Below are positions 35,393 through 44,654 of a stretch of DNA of 64,000 bases, piece after piece (position 1 is the stretch's first letter; the number at the start of each line of letters is the position of its first letter). The translations under genes and the position numbers were made by a program. Source of the DNA: Lewinellaceae bacterium (lineage in GTDB: Bacteria; Bacteroidota; Bacteroidia; Chitinophagales; Saprospiraceae); contig JACJYD010000001.1 of NCBI GenBank assembly GCA_020636275.1, forward strand, positions 186,001 to 250,000, read 5' to 3'. A model generated the notes under the pieces. It ran no database searches. It was not told the origin of the DNA and was given only the letters and a program-made list of their open reading frames with translations.

Positions 35393-36838
35393 ATGCAACT
35401 GAACATTTCCTTCCTCTTTTTGCAAAAAAAAATCGGGCAAGCTAGCCGAATCTATTTATCCATACTTTGTGTTTTTATGACACTAACTCTTTCTGCCCAA
35501 AACGGAACAGAAGAGGAAGATGCCTTTTTTATCCGCCAGATCTACCAGAATGCCTTGACTCAAAGCAGCTGTTATTCCTGGCTGACCGACCTGACTACCG
35601 TGGGTTTTGGCCGGCTGGCCGGCTCGCCCGCTGCTGCGGCAGCCGTAGACTATACGCATAAAATGCTGGATACGCTGGGTGTCGATTCGGTCTGGCTTCA
35701 ACCCTGCCGCGTACCGCATTGGGTCCGGGGTGAGAAAGAACAAGTCCGGATCGTGTTGCCCGGAAAAAAAACGGTTGAACTGAAAGCCCTCGCCCTTGGC
35801 AATTCGATCGGCACCGGGTCCGGAGGCATTACCGCCCCGGTCATAGAGGTCAAAAGCCTGGATGAAGTAGACTCCTTGCCTGAAGCGCTGGTGAGCGGAA
35901 AGATCGTATTTTACAACCGCCCCATGGACCCCCGTCAGATCAACACTTTTGCCGCATACGGAGGTGCGGTCGACCAGCGGGTGTACGGCGCTTCCCGCGC
36001 TGCGAAGAAGGGCGCCGTCGGCGTCGTGGTCCGCTCCATGACTACCCTGCTGGACGATGTTCCTCATACGGGCACTCTAAACTACCAGGATCCGGATCAG
36101 CGCATTCCCGCGGTGGCGATCAGCACCAACGATGCCGAAATGCTGAGCGATCTATTAAAACAGTCAGAAGTCAGCATTTACATGCGTACCACCTGTGAAA
36201 CCCTCCCCGACGAGGAGTCCTACAATGTCATCGCCGAATGGCGCGGCACGGAAAAGCCCGGCGAGATCATTCTGGTCGGCGGGCACCTCGATGCCTGGGA
36301 CGTTGGCGGCGGCGCCCACGACGACGGTTCCGGATGCGTACAATCCATGGGCGTATTGGAGATCCTGAAGCAGCTGGGCTATCATCCCAAACGCACCATT
36401 CGATGCGTGTTATTCATGAACGAAGAGAACGGATTGGTCGGCGGACGCGCCTATTGGGAAGCATCCAATGGAAATGAGGAATTCCACCTGGCCGCCATCG
36501 AGTCCGACCGCGGCGGGTTTTCGCCCCGTGGATTCACCGCCGAAGGCCATGCCAGTACTTTTCAGCAGAACTACAAAAAAGTATACCAATGGGAGCCCTT
36601 GCTCGAACCCTACGGGCTGCACCTGCGCCTGGGCGGATCGGGTGCGGATATTTCAGGCCTGAAGGAACAGAAGGGCTTGTTATTCGGGCTCGATGTCGAC
36701 AACCAGCGCTACTTCGATTTTCATCACACCGCCGTGGATCTGATCGGTGCGGTCAACAAGCGGGAGCTGGAATTGGGAACGGCGGCTATGGCGACCCTTG
36801 TTTATTTGTTAGATAAATATGGATTGGATGAAAAATGA
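35393..36838 (+). CDS. M28 family zinc peptidase (carboxypeptidase Q-like), secreted
   Basis: A 481-residue exopeptidase. An N-terminal hydrophobic stretch (IYLSILCVFMTLTLSAQ) is a signal peptide, with cleavage near residue 36. A PA domain insertion (GKIVFYNRPMD region) precedes the M28 core with zinc ligands in GHLDAWD (about 297), HDDGSG (about 309), NEENGL (about 342), ESDRGG and DFHHTAVD (about 442). It probably trims peptides or dipeptides in the periplasm. The upstream region contains TATGTTTA (35358-35365), one base off the -7 consensus, 28 bases before the start. The next gene overlaps its last codons. Confidence 0.88.
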   Translation: MQLNISFLFLQKKIGQASRIYLSILCVFMTLTLSAQNGTEEEDAFFIRQIYQNALTQSSCYSWLTDLTTVGFGRLAGSPAAAAAVDYTHKMLDTLGVDSVWLQPCRVPHWVRGEKEQVRIVLPGKKTVELKALALGNSIGTGSGGITAPVIEVKSLDEVDSLPEALVSGKIVFYNRPMDPRQINTFAAYGGAVDQRVYGASRAAKKGAVGVVVRSMTTLLDDVPHTGTLNYQDPDQRIPAVAISTNDAEMLSDLLKQSEVSIYMRTTCETLPDEESYNVIAEWRGTEKPGEIILVGGHLDAWDVGGGAHDDGSGCVQSMGVLEILKQLGYHPKRTIRCVLFMNEENGLVGGRAYWEASNGNEEFHLAAIESDRGGFSPRGFTAEGHASTFQQNYKKVYQWEPLLEPYGLHLRLGGSGADISGLKEQKGLLFGLDVDNQRYFDFHHTAVDLIGAVNKRELELGTAAMATLVYLLDKYGLDEK

Positions 36839-37367
36839 AATTCTCGTGCATGATCACTGGTTCGAGCCGTATCTATCGGCGGAACAGATACAGGCCCGGG
36901 TAGTAGAACTGGGACGCAAGATCTCGGTCGATTACGCGGGGAAACGCCCGCTTTTTCTCGCTATTCTCAATGGTTCTTTTATGTTTGCCGCAGACCTGGT
37001 GCGCGCCTGCGATCTGGAATGCGAGTTGGCCTTTATCAAAGTCACTTCATACCGGGGGCTTGAAAGCACGGGGAAGATCGAAACGGTACTGGGGCTGAAC
37101 GTGCCTCTGGAAGGCCGGCAGCTCATCCTCGTAGAAGATATCATTGACTCGGGGAATACCATGAATGCCTTGCTGCCCGACCTGCATAAAATGGGGCCCA
37201 GTTCTATGGTGATCGCGGCTTTATTGCTAAAACCCGAGTGTTTGAAACACCCTTTGCATATCGAATACCTGGGGTTTGAGATCCCCAATCGCTTCGTCGT
37301 GGGTTATGGGCTCGACTACGACGGCCTGGGGCGAAATCTCCCCGCCATTTATCAATTGAAAAAATAA
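36828..37367 (+). CDS. hpt: Hypoxanthine phosphoribosyltransferase
   Basis: A 179-residue purine salvage enzyme that turns hypoxanthine or guanine and PRPP into IMP or GMP. Seen are a flexible-loop region CELAFIKVTSYRG and the PRPP-binding motif LVEDIIDSGNTMNALL (about residues 100-115), with the C-terminal RFVVGYGLDYD typical of HPRT. The gene overlaps the end of the M28 peptidase gene by about 11 bases if started at MKNEIL (36828), or by 20 from the upstream ATG at 36819. It is followed 12 bases later by the inositol monophosphatase gene. Confidence 0.93.
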   Translation: MKNEILVHDHWFEPYLSAEQIQARVVELGRKISVDYAGKRPLFLAILNGSFMFAADLVRACDLECELAFIKVTSYRGLESTGKIETVLGLNVPLEGRQLILVEDIIDSGNTMNALLPDLHKMGPSSMVIAALLLKPECLKHPLHIEYLGFEIPNRFVVGYGLDYDGLGRNLPAIYQLKK

Positions 37368-37379
37368 TCAGAAGAGCAG

Positions 37380-38180
37380 ATGATGAACGTAGTTGAACTG
37401 GAAAAACTAACACGGGAGGCCTGTGGGATCATCGCATCGGTGGGTGAATTTATCCGAGGTGAAATAGGAAAGGTCGGCGCCGATATGGTGGAAGAAAAAT
37501 CACTGCACAGCTTGGTCAGCTATGTGGACCGCGGAGCCGAGGAGCGACTGGTACGCGAACTGGGCCGCTTGTTGCCCGGAGCCACTTTCCTTACGGAGGA
37601 AGAAACGGTTGAGACCATGCAGAGCCCTACCCAGTGGATCATCGATCCGCTCGACGGAACGACGAACTTCCTGCATCAACTGCCCGTTTTTGCGATCAGT
37701 GTGGCCTTGCAGGAGGAGGGGCAAACCGTCTTGGGGATCGTCCTGGAGATCAACCGGTCGGAGCTCTTTTACGCCTGGCAAGGCGGGGGCGCTTATCTCA
37801 ATGGCAAACCCATCCGGGTCACCGCGACCACCGACCTGGAAAATGCCTTGCTGGCGACGGGATTCCCATATTACGATTACGACCAGATCGCCAACTACCT
37901 GGAGGCCTTGTCCGTTTTCATGCAGGTAACCCGGGGCATCCGGCGCATGGGTTCCGCGGCCGTCGACCTGGCCTATGTGGCCTGCGGCCGTTTTGACGCC
38001 TTCTTCGAGTACAGCCTCCATGCCTGGGATGTGGCTGCGGGCGCGCTCCTCGTGCAGGAGGCCGGTGGTCATGTCAGCGATTTTTCGGGGGGCGACAACT
38101 ACCTCTTCGGCGGCGAGATCATCGCCAGCAACCTGGGTGTTTACAACGATGTGCTCCGGGTCCTCTCCGAATCCTTTTGA
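37380..38180 (+). CDS. Inositol monophosphatase family protein
   Basis: A 266-residue Mg-dependent phosphatase. Metal-binding motifs are FLTEEETVE (about residues 63-71), WIIDPLDGTTNF (about 84-95) and the C-terminal AWDVAAGALLVQEAGG (about 217). Substrates in this family include inositol phosphates, 3'-phosphoadenosine and fructose-1,6-bisphosphate; the exact one here is unknown. Two ATGs (37380, 37383) are possible starts. It follows hpt closely and is probably co-transcribed with it. Confidence 0.9.
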   Translation: MMNVVELEKLTREACGIIASVGEFIRGEIGKVGADMVEEKSLHSLVSYVDRGAEERLVRELGRLLPGATFLTEEETVETMQSPTQWIIDPLDGTTNFLHQLPVFAISVALQEEGQTVLGIVLEINRSELFYAWQGGGAYLNGKPIRVTATTDLENALLATGFPYYDYDQIANYLEALSVFMQVTRGIRRMGSAAVDLAYVACGRFDAFFEYSLHAWDVAAGALLVQEAGGHVSDFSGGDNYLFGGEIIASNLGVYNDVLRVLSESF

Positions 38181-38296
38181 GAAAACAAACCGGTATCCAG
38201 CTTCCCGTCTTTATAAATGATCCATTGATCGAACAAAATAGCTTTTCCACAAAACCCGGTTTAAATTAGGGCCCGAATCACTTTGAGATCTTTTCT

Positions 38297-39535
38297 ATGA
38301 ACCTTCTCGAGAGTATAAGAATGGCCATCCGGTCTATCCGGTCTAATATGATGCGGTCGATATTGACCCTCCTGATCATCGCTTTTGGTATTATGGCCCT
38401 GGTAGGTATTTTGACCGCCATCGATAGCGCCATCTTTGCGCTCAATGACAGTATATCCAGCCTGGGCGCCAACTCATTCAGCATTTCCCCCAGCGGAGGG
38501 AACCTTCAGGGACATCGTGGGGGCCGCCAGGAAAAACGGGGTGACCCCATCAGCTATCAGGAAGCTGTCGATTTCAAAGAAGGGTTTTCATTCCCCGCCC
38601 AGGTGTCGGTATCGATCTTTTGTACTGATATGGCAGCCTTAAAATACGGGGAGGAAAAGACCAATCCGAACGTCCGCATGTTCGGGGTCGACGAAAACTA
38701 CCTGGACGTGAAAGGGACAGAGCTGGAACTGGGGCGCAATTTTACAGCGCTGGAAGCCCTCAATGGTGGCAATCGGGCGATCATCGGTAAGGACATTGTC
38801 GACCTGTTATTCAATGAACAGCCTCAAAAGGCCCTTAATCAGGTCATCATAATAGGGAGTTCGCGTTATCAGGTGGTCGGTATCCTGAAGTCGAAAGGGG
38901 CAAGTATGAACCAGAGCGAAGACCGGCAGGTGCTCATCCCCCTGCAAACCGGGAAACGGTTTTACGGCACGGCCAACACGAACTACGACCTCATGGTTGC
39001 CGTAAACAATGCCAGCGATATCGATTATGCAGTCGCGGCGGCAACGGGTCAATTCCGGAATATCCGGCGCCTGCGGGCATCGGAGGAAAATGATTTCGAG
39101 ATATTTAAGAGCGAAAGCCTGATCGGCATTATCAAGGATAATACGACCAACCTCCGGATGGGCGCCGTGGCAATCGGGCTCATGACCCTTCTGGGAGCAG
39201 CGATCGGGTTGATGAATATCATGCTGGTTTCGGTAGCGGAACGTACCCGCGAGATCGGCCTGACCAAAGCCATAGGTGCGAACCGGCGCGCCATTCTCAT
39301 TCAATTTCTGACCGAGGCCGTGGTCATTTGCCAGTTGGGTGGCGTCGTAGGTATTATTCTCGGCATCCTGATCGGCAATATCATTTCCTTCCTCATTGGG
39401 AGTTCCTTCCTCATACCCTGGGGCTGGATCTTCACCGCCATCATCACCTGCCTTCTGGTCGGCCTGGCCGCGGGCATGTACCCGGCGCTTAAAGCAGCGA
39501 AACTAGACCCGATCGAGGCCCTGCGATATGAGTAA
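38297..39535 (+). CDS. ABC transporter permease, MacB/FtsX type
   Basis: A 412-residue membrane protein with one N-terminal span (LLIIAFGIMALVGIL), a periplasmic MacB-like domain of about 230 residues, and three C-terminal spans of the FtsX domain, with GLTKAIGANRRAILIQFLTEA. It resembles the permease of tripartite macrolide/lipoprotein-type exporters. No ATPase gene (MacB nucleotide-binding half or LolD-like) is adjacent in the window, so its partner is elsewhere. TAGCTTTT upstream, in 38181-38296, is one base off a -7 box. The last 33 bases overlap the convergent alkB gene. Confidence 0.88.
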   Translation: MNLLESIRMAIRSIRSNMMRSILTLLIIAFGIMALVGILTAIDSAIFALNDSISSLGANSFSISPSGGNLQGHRGGRQEKRGDPISYQEAVDFKEGFSFPAQVSVSIFCTDMAALKYGEEKTNPNVRMFGVDENYLDVKGTELELGRNFTALEALNGGNRAIIGKDIVDLLFNEQPQKALNQVIIIGSSRYQVVGILKSKGASMNQSEDRQVLIPLQTGKRFYGTANTNYDLMVAVNNASDIDYAVAAATGQFRNIRRLRASEENDFEIFKSESLIGIIKDNTTNLRMGAVAIGLMTLLGAAIGLMNIMLVSVAERTREIGLTKAIGANRRAILIQFLTEAVVICQLGGVVGIILGILIGNIISFLIGSSFLIPWGWIFTAIITCLLVGLAAGMYPALKAAKLDPIEALRYE

Positions 39536-40555
39536 GGGATTTATCATGTTGAACCAGAGTGGAGGGATCAGGGCCAACAGGATCGAAGTAGGATACCCGT
39601 AAGGCAACTGCGGGCTTTCTTCCCAGTGTCGCAACACCTGGTATTTCCGGGTGGCCTTGTAGTGGTGGTCCGAGTGACGGGTCAGTTCGTAGAGGAAGAT
39701 CCGCCCCAATTCATGGTCGGAATTCCAGGAGTGGATCGGTTTCACCGGTTCGTATTTTCCCGAAGGCAACAATTTCCGCCGCAAACCGTAGTGTTCGATG
39801 TAGTTGACCACTTCCAGCAACAGGAAGCCGACGACGGCGCTTGCCACGGCTAACAGCAAGCCTTTCCATTGAAAGAAATAGGCGATCCCCGCCAGGTAAA
39901 GGAACTGCAGCACCTGAAATTGCAGCATCTCATTGCGCCAATGCAGGGCGGGCAGTCCGTTTTTCCGGAGCCGCTGCGCTTCGAGTTTCCAGGCATTGAG
40001 GTAGCTTCCGGTCACCGACCGGACCCAAAATGCGTACAGTGTTTCTCCTTGCCGGGCGGAGGCCGGGTCGGCATCTGTAGCCACATTCTTGTGGTGCCCA
40101 CGGTTATGTTCGATGACAAAATGCAGGTACAGGGCAGGTAGCAGCAATATTCTGGCCAGGATTTGGTCGAATTTGGACGCCCTGTGGCCCAGTTCATGAG
40201 CTACGTTGATCCCGAAAGCGCCGATAATCAATCCGAGGTTAAATATGGTGGCGATCCAGACGCCCGGACTCCAGTGTTGAGCGGCCTGTTTGTTCAGGGC
40301 ATAGGCTACTATTCCGTAGAGGATCGGCACATGCAGGTATAGCAGCCAGTCGAAAAACCGGCGTCTGGATTGCGTGGCTTCCAGATCCGCAGCCAGGTTG
40401 GCCGTTGACTGGGGCAGCACCTGCTCCAAGACGGGGATCAGGATGAATGCTACGTAAATTGATCCCGGTGATGCCCATCCGCCCTGGGAAAGCCCCCAAA
40501 TCCCGGCCAGCGGCGCCACATAAGCAATGAGGTATTTAAGGTCTCGCCACTCCAC
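39503..40555 (-). CDS. alkB: Alkane 1-monooxygenase, AlkB-type membrane di-iron hydroxylase
   Basis: A 350-residue integral membrane hydroxylase that oxidises terminal methyl groups of medium-chain alkanes. Histidine boxes are HELGH (residues 120-124), EHNRGHH (149-155), NYIEH and RHSDHHYKATR near the C terminus, the full AlkB set. Four to six hydrophobic stretches surround them. It is divergent from a flavin/2Fe-2S reductase at 40609 with a 53-base gap; no rubredoxin gene is present, so this reductase may deliver electrons. The C terminus overlaps the ABC permease gene end by 33 bases. Fatty acid or xylene hydroxylase relatives share the boxes, so the substrate range is not proven. Confidence 0.88.
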   Translation of the reverse strand: MEWRDLKYLIAYVAPLAGIWGLSQGGWASPGSIYVAFILIPVLEQVLPQSTANLAADLEATQSRRRFFDWLLYLHVPILYGIVAYALNKQAAQHWSPGVWIATIFNLGLIIGAFGINVAHELGHRASKFDQILARILLLPALYLHFVIEHNRGHHKNVATDADPASARQGETLYAFWVRSVTGSYLNAWKLEAQRLRKNGLPALHWRNEMLQFQVLQFLYLAGIAYFFQWKGLLLAVASAVVGFLLLEVVNYIEHYGLRRKLLPSGKYEPVKPIHSWNSDHELGRIFLYELTRHSDHHYKATRKYQVLRHWEESPQLPYGYPTSILLALIPPLWFNMINPLLISQGLDRV

Positions 40556-40608
40556 TTTTTTTTCTTTAATTTAGCGCAAAATACTGATTTTATCAACCCG
40601 ACCACATC

Positions 40609-41712
40609 ATGCACAATACCAATTTCTATTCCCTGAAAATATCGGAAGTGCGGCGAGAAACGCCGGATGCCGTAACTGTTTTTTTCGAGATCCCGGAAAA
40701 TTTAAAGGAAACCTTTCAATACACCCAGGGACAGCATCTGACCCTGAAATTCACCCTGGGCGGTAAGGAAGCGCGCAGGGCCTATTCCATGTCGAGCAGC
40801 CCGCTGGAGCCCCGCATCAGCGTGACGGTGAAACGAGTGGAGAAAGGCCTGGTCTCTACCTACATGAACGACAAGCTCAAGGCTGGAGATCTGGTGGAGG
40901 TCATGCCTCCCGACGGCCGTTTTTTTACACCTCTCCGGGAGGACCAGCAAAAGAATTATTACCTCATCGGCGCCGGCAGCGGTATCACCCCCCTGCTTTC
41001 CATCCTGAAAACGACCCTCGAATTGGAACCCAAGAGCACCATCTTTCTGCTCTACGGCAACCGGAACGAGGACAGCATCATCTTCCGGGAAGAACTGGCC
41101 CAATTGCAAAAGCGCTACGAAGGCCAGCTGATCGTTGAACATACCCTGAGCCGTCCGAACCGCGAAAAGGGCAAGGGCTTTTCCGGTCTCTTTTCAAAAG
41201 GTACCATCACCTGGGAAGGACGTACCGGGCGCATTGACGGCGGTATGATAGCGTCCTTTCTGGAAGCAAATCCACCCCGCAGCCGCGAATCGGAATATTT
41301 TCTCTGCGGACCAGGCGAAATGATCGACCGGGTACTGGAAAAGCTGCAGGGAATGGGGATTGATTCCAAGCATATTCACCGGGAATATTTCACCACGCCT
41401 GAACTGGACGTTACGGACCGCGCCTCCGGAGTCGCAGGAGCCAAGGCCATTGTTACCCTCCACGGGAAAAAAATAGAGGTGTCCATCCCGGAGAAAAAGA
41501 CCATCCTGGAGGCTTTGCTCGACCAAAAGGTCGACGCGCCGTTCTCCTGTACCTCAGGCGCCTGTTCGACCTGCCTGGCCAAGCTGGAAAAAGGACAGGT
41601 GAAAATGGATGTGTGCTACGCCCTCGATGAGGACGAAGTGGCCGACGGATTTATCCTGACCTGCCAGTCGCACCCAACGACAGAAGAAGTGGTTTTGACC
41701 TACGATGTTTAA
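40609..41712 (+). CDS. NAD(P)H:ferredoxin-type reductase with C-terminal 2Fe-2S domain (PaaE/flavohaemoprotein-reductase class)
   Basis: A 367-residue flavoenzyme that passes electrons from NAD(P)H through FAD to a plant-type [2Fe-2S] cluster. FAD motif RAYSMSSSP, NAD(P) motif GAGSGITPLLSIL and a C-terminal ferredoxin domain with PFSCTSGACSTC (C-x4-C-x2-C) and a last cysteine in LTCQSHP are all present. The arrangement, reductase first and ferredoxin last, is that of PaaE and related ring-hydroxylase reductases. Its position, 53 bases from divergent alkB, makes it a likely electron donor to that hydroxylase. Confidence 0.88.
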   Translation: MHNTNFYSLKISEVRRETPDAVTVFFEIPENLKETFQYTQGQHLTLKFTLGGKEARRAYSMSSSPLEPRISVTVKRVEKGLVSTYMNDKLKAGDLVEVMPPDGRFFTPLREDQQKNYYLIGAGSGITPLLSILKTTLELEPKSTIFLLYGNRNEDSIIFREELAQLQKRYEGQLIVEHTLSRPNREKGKGFSGLFSKGTITWEGRTGRIDGGMIASFLEANPPRSRESEYFLCGPGEMIDRVLEKLQGMGIDSKHIHREYFTTPELDVTDRASGVAGAKAIVTLHGKKIEVSIPEKKTILEALLDQKVDAPFSCTSGACSTCLAKLEKGQVKMDVCYALDEDEVADGFILTCQSHPTTEEVVLTYDV

Positions 41713-41726
41713 AGAACAGTGCCGGC

Positions 41727-42440
41727 TTAACTGACGAGGGTTCCCACGTGTTCGCCGTGGACGATCTTCATGAGGTTGCCGTCTTCATTGATGTTGAAGA
41801 CGATGATTGGGATATTGTTTTGCTGGCACATGGTAAAGGCCGTCAGATCCATGACCTTGAGGCCGAGGCTGATGACCTTGGCGAAGGACAGGTTGTCGAA
41901 GCGGGTTGCAGTCGGGTCTTTTTCCGGATCGGCGGTATAGATGCCGTCCACGCGGGTACCTTTGAGGATAACATCGGCGCTGATCTCGCTGGCGCGGAGG
42001 GCGGCGGCCGAGTCGGTGGTGAAATAAGGGCTGCCCGTGCCGGCGGAGAAGATCACGATGCGGCCTTTTTCCAGGTGGCGGATCGCCCGGCGTCGGATGT
42101 AAGGTTCGGCGACCTGGTTCATCTCGATAGCGGAGATCAGCCGGGTAAAGAGGCCGATGCCTTCCATGGCGCTTTGGAGGGCCATGCCGTTGATCACCGT
42201 GGCCAGCATTCCCATATAGTCGCCCTGCACGCGATCGATGCCGGAGTCGGAAGCCTGAAGACCGCGGAAAATATTGCCGCCACCGATCACGACGGCGACT
42301 TCGATACCAGCCTCATGGAGCACTTTGATCTGTTCGGCATAATGGAAGAGTTGGGAGGGATTGATCCCAAACTGCTTGTTGCCCATCAGGGTTTCACCAC
42401 TGAGCTTTAGCAGGACGCGCTTGTATCTCGGTTTGCTCAT
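41727..42440 (-). CDS. pyrH: UMP kinase
   Basis: A 237-residue hexameric nucleotide kinase that makes UDP from UMP. Characteristic motifs are RVLLKLSGETLMG at the N terminus, VAVVIGGGNIFRG, DYMGMLATVINGMAL and FSAGTGSPYFTTDSAAALRA, with VDGIYTADPEKDPTA. I use the ATG at 42440 (MSKPRYK); an in-frame start 12 codons upstream is less likely as it runs into the promoter box. It follows the tsf terminator and is a separate unit from the ribosomal operon. Confidence 0.95.
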   Translation of the reverse strand: MSKPRYKRVLLKLSGETLMGNKQFGINPSQLFHYAEQIKVLHEAGIEVAVVIGGGNIFRGLQASDSGIDRVQGDYMGMLATVINGMALQSAMEGIGLFTRLISAIEMNQVAEPYIRRRAIRHLEKGRIVIFSAGTGSPYFTTDSAAALRASEISADVILKGTRVDGIYTADPEKDPTATRFDNLSFAKVISLGLKVMDLTAFTMCQQNNIPIIVFNINEDGNLMKIVHGEHVGTLVS

Positions 42441-42459
42441 GCCAGGAGAGGATTTTCCA

Positions 42460-42467
42460 CAAAAATA
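42460..42467 (-). promoter_or_regulatory. Bacteroidota -7 box (TATTTTTG) for pyrH
   Basis: An exact TAnnTTTG match on the minus strand 20 bases before the pyrH ATG at 42440. A CAA that would make a -33 TTG lies at 42482-42484 with a 14-base spacer, somewhat short. Confidence 0.45.
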
Positions 42468-42551
42468 AATAAACAAACTTTCAAGTTGTTTAAAGACCGG
42501 CCATCCGAAGGCGGCAGTGTCTTAAAAACCCCTCCAAAGTTCCCTAAAATT

Positions 42552-42584
42552 AAAAAGGCGAACCGTAAAACGATTCGCCTTTTT
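42552..42584 (-). terminator. Terminator after tsf
   Basis: AAAAAGGCGAA (42552-42562) pairs with TTCGCCTTTTT (42574-42584), with one C-A mismatch, two inner C-G pairs and a TAAAA loop. On the minus strand the stem is followed by TTTTTAATTTT, fitting termination of the rplM-rpsI-rpsB-tsf transcript. Confidence 0.8.
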
Positions 42585-42591
42585 TTGCTTT

Positions 42592-43422
42592 TTAACCGAG
42601 CGTCACGTGTTTGAAGTCGGTGACGGTTAAGTCCTTGTCCATATCGTGCAGGAACTGCTGGACCGTTTTCTTATTGTCTTTTACAAAAGTCTGATTGAGC
42701 AGGGTGGTTTCCTGGAAGAATTTGCGGAGTTTGCCTTTGGCGATGTTTTCCAGCATATTTTCCGGTTTGCCTTCCTTGCGGGCCTGTTCCATCCCGATCT
42801 CGATCTCTTTTTCGATGACCGAGGCGTCGACGCCGTCTTCATTCACAGCGATGGGACGCATGGCAGCTACCTGCATGGCAACATCCCGGCCGGGTTCGAA
42901 GAAGGAATCGTTATCCTTGTTCAGGCCGACCAGCACAGCTGCTTTATTTCCCATGTGGATATAAGGAGCAACCATCGGGGCTTTGAGGAAAGTGTATTCG
43001 GCCAACTCGATCTTTTCGCCGATCACACCAACTTGTTCAGCCACTTTTTCTGCGACCGAGATATTGTTGAACGGAGCTTGGAGCAATTCTTCCAGGGAGC
43101 CGGGCATTTTATCCAGGGCCAGTTTGGCGAAGGAGGTAGCCAGGTTGATGAAATTTTCGTTTTTGGAAACGAAGTCCGTCTCCGAGCTCAGTTTGACGAT
43201 CACGCCGCGCTTCTTGTCGTCGGAAACCAAGGCGATGACTGCGCCTTCTTTGGCTTCGCGGTCAGCGCGTTTGATAGATAGTTTCTGGCCTTTTTTGCGG
43301 AGATATTCAATGGCCTTATCAAAATCGCCGCCCGATTCCGTCAGCGCTGCCTTGCAGTCCATCATGCCGGCGCCTGTGATATCGCGTAATTTTTTTACAT
43401 CGGCGGGAGAAATGGTGCTCAT
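42592..43422 (-). CDS. tsf: Translation elongation factor Ts
   Basis: A 276-residue guanine-nucleotide exchange factor for EF-Tu. The N-terminal UBA-type domain is ADVKKLRDITGAGMMDCKAALTESGG, followed by the core SSETDFVSKNENF and the dimerisation/core regions. It is the last gene of the rplM-rpsI-rpsB-tsf operon and is followed by a strong terminator at 42552-42584. The ATG at 43422 is chosen; the longer frame to 43674 runs into rpsB. Confidence 0.97.
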   Translation of the reverse strand: MSTISPADVKKLRDITGAGMMDCKAALTESGGDFDKAIEYLRKKGQKLSIKRADREAKEGAVIALVSDDKKRGVIVKLSSETDFVSKNENFINLATSFAKLALDKMPGSLEELLQAPFNNISVAEKVAEQVGVIGEKIELAEYTFLKAPMVAPYIHMGNKAAVLVGLNKDNDSFFEPGRDVAMQVAAMRPIAVNEDGVDASVIEKEIEIGMEQARKEGKPENMLENIAKGKLRKFFQETTLLNQTFVKDNKKTVQQFLHDMDKDLTVTDFKHVTLG

Positions 43423-43468
43423 GATACTAAAAGTTGAATGGTTTTTGAATGGTAGTAGTAAGAGTTTA

Positions 43469-44194
43469 TCATTCTTCAGCCGCAGCTGGTTTTTCCGTCT
43501 TGCTCCGTTCGCGTTCAGCCAACCCCTGGCGGATGGCGTCCGCCATATAGTTAACGATGATGGAGATCGACTTGGAAGCGTCGTCATTGGCCGGGATCGC
43601 GAAATCCACCCGGTTCGGGTCGGAGTTGGTATCGACCATGGCGAAGGTGCGGATCCCCAGTTTGGTCGCTTCATCCACGGCGATGTGTTCGTGCGAAACG
43701 TCGACGACGAATACAGCGGCGGGGAGGCGGGTCAGTCCGGCAATACCACCGAGCACCTTTTCCAGTTTATCGCGTTCGCGCGAGATGGTGAGGCGTTCTT
43801 TTTTGGTGATATTTTCGGCGCTGCCGTCCTGCAGCATGCGGTCCATGGTCTGCAGTTTCTTGATCGACCGGCGGATGGTGGCGAAGTTGGTCATCATACC
43901 TCCCAACCAGCGCTCGGTCACGAAGGGCATCCCGACCGACAGGGCAGCTTTGGTCACGATGTCGCGCGCCTGTTTTTTGGTCGCTACGAACATGATCTTG
44001 CGGCCGGACTTGGCGATCTGGCGCATGGCGTTCGCTGCACGCTCCATGGATTCCAGGGTGCGGTTCAGGTCGATGACGTGAATGCCTTTGTGCTCCGTAA
44101 AGATGTAAGGAGCCATTTTGGGATTCCACTTTTTCTTTAAATGGCCGAAGTGGACACCGGCACTGAGCAGATCTTTATAGGTGGGCTTTTCCAT
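43469..44194 (-). CDS. rpsB: 30S ribosomal protein S2
   Basis: A 241-residue small-subunit protein. It shows the S2 N terminus (YKDLLSAGVHFGHLKKKWNPKMAPYI), FVATKKQARDIV, TERWLGGMMTNFATIRRSI and the DTNSDPN region of the nucleotide-like fold. Downstream tsf is 46 bases away and rpsI 45 bases upstream. S2 often autoregulates the rpsB-tsf pair in bacteria, but no clear hairpin was noted in the 45-base spacers. Confidence 0.97.
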   Translation of the reverse strand: MEKPTYKDLLSAGVHFGHLKKKWNPKMAPYIFTEHKGIHVIDLNRTLESMERAANAMRQIAKSGRKIMFVATKKQARDIVTKAALSVGMPFVTERWLGGMMTNFATIRRSIKKLQTMDRMLQDGSAENITKKERLTISRERDKLEKVLGGIAGLTRLPAAVFVVDVSHEHIAVDEATKLGIRTFAMVDTNSDPNRVDFAIPANDDASKSISIIVNYMADAIRQGLAERERSKTEKPAAAEE

Positions 44195-44239
44195 TTTCGA
44201 ATTTCATTGAAAAGGTTGAAAAAAAACGGGCAATATCCA

Positions 44240-44626
44240 TTAACGCTTGGAGAACTGGAAGCTCTTCCTCGCCTTGGGCTTGCCGTACTTTTTGCGTTCC
44301 ACCTCGCGGGCATCCCGGGTGAGGAACTTTTCATCCTTGAGCGATTTGCGGAATTCTTCGTTCAGTTTCACCAGGGCGCGGGAAATACCCATCCGGACTG
44401 CTTCCGACTGGCCTTTGAAACCGCCGCCTTTCACATTGACGACCAGATCGTAGATGTTCTTGGCATCCACCAGATCGAACGGCCCCGTGATGTTAGCCTG
44501 GATATGCTTCTGCGGGAAATACTCCTTGAAATCCTTTCCGTTGATGAGGATCTTGCCCTCTCCTTTGGTCAGGTATACGCGTGCCACCGACGATTTTCTT
44601 CTCCCTATGGCATTGATCATTTCCAT
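44240..44626 (-). CDS. rpsI: 30S ribosomal protein S9
   Basis: A 128-residue protein ending KARKSFQFSKR, the typical basic tail that reaches the P site, with IGRRKSSVARVYL near the N terminus. It is the second gene of the operon, 28 bases after rplM, the L13-S9 pair found in nearly all bacteria. Confidence 0.97.
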   Translation of the reverse strand: MEMINAIGRRKSSVARVYLTKGEGKILINGKDFKEYFPQKHIQANITGPFDLVDAKNIYDLVVNVKGGGFKGQSEAVRMGISRALVKLNEEFRKSLKDEKFLTRDAREVERKKYGKPKARKSFQFSKR

Positions 44627-44654
44627 ATTGTACGATTTGTAGCTTGCTGGTTAA

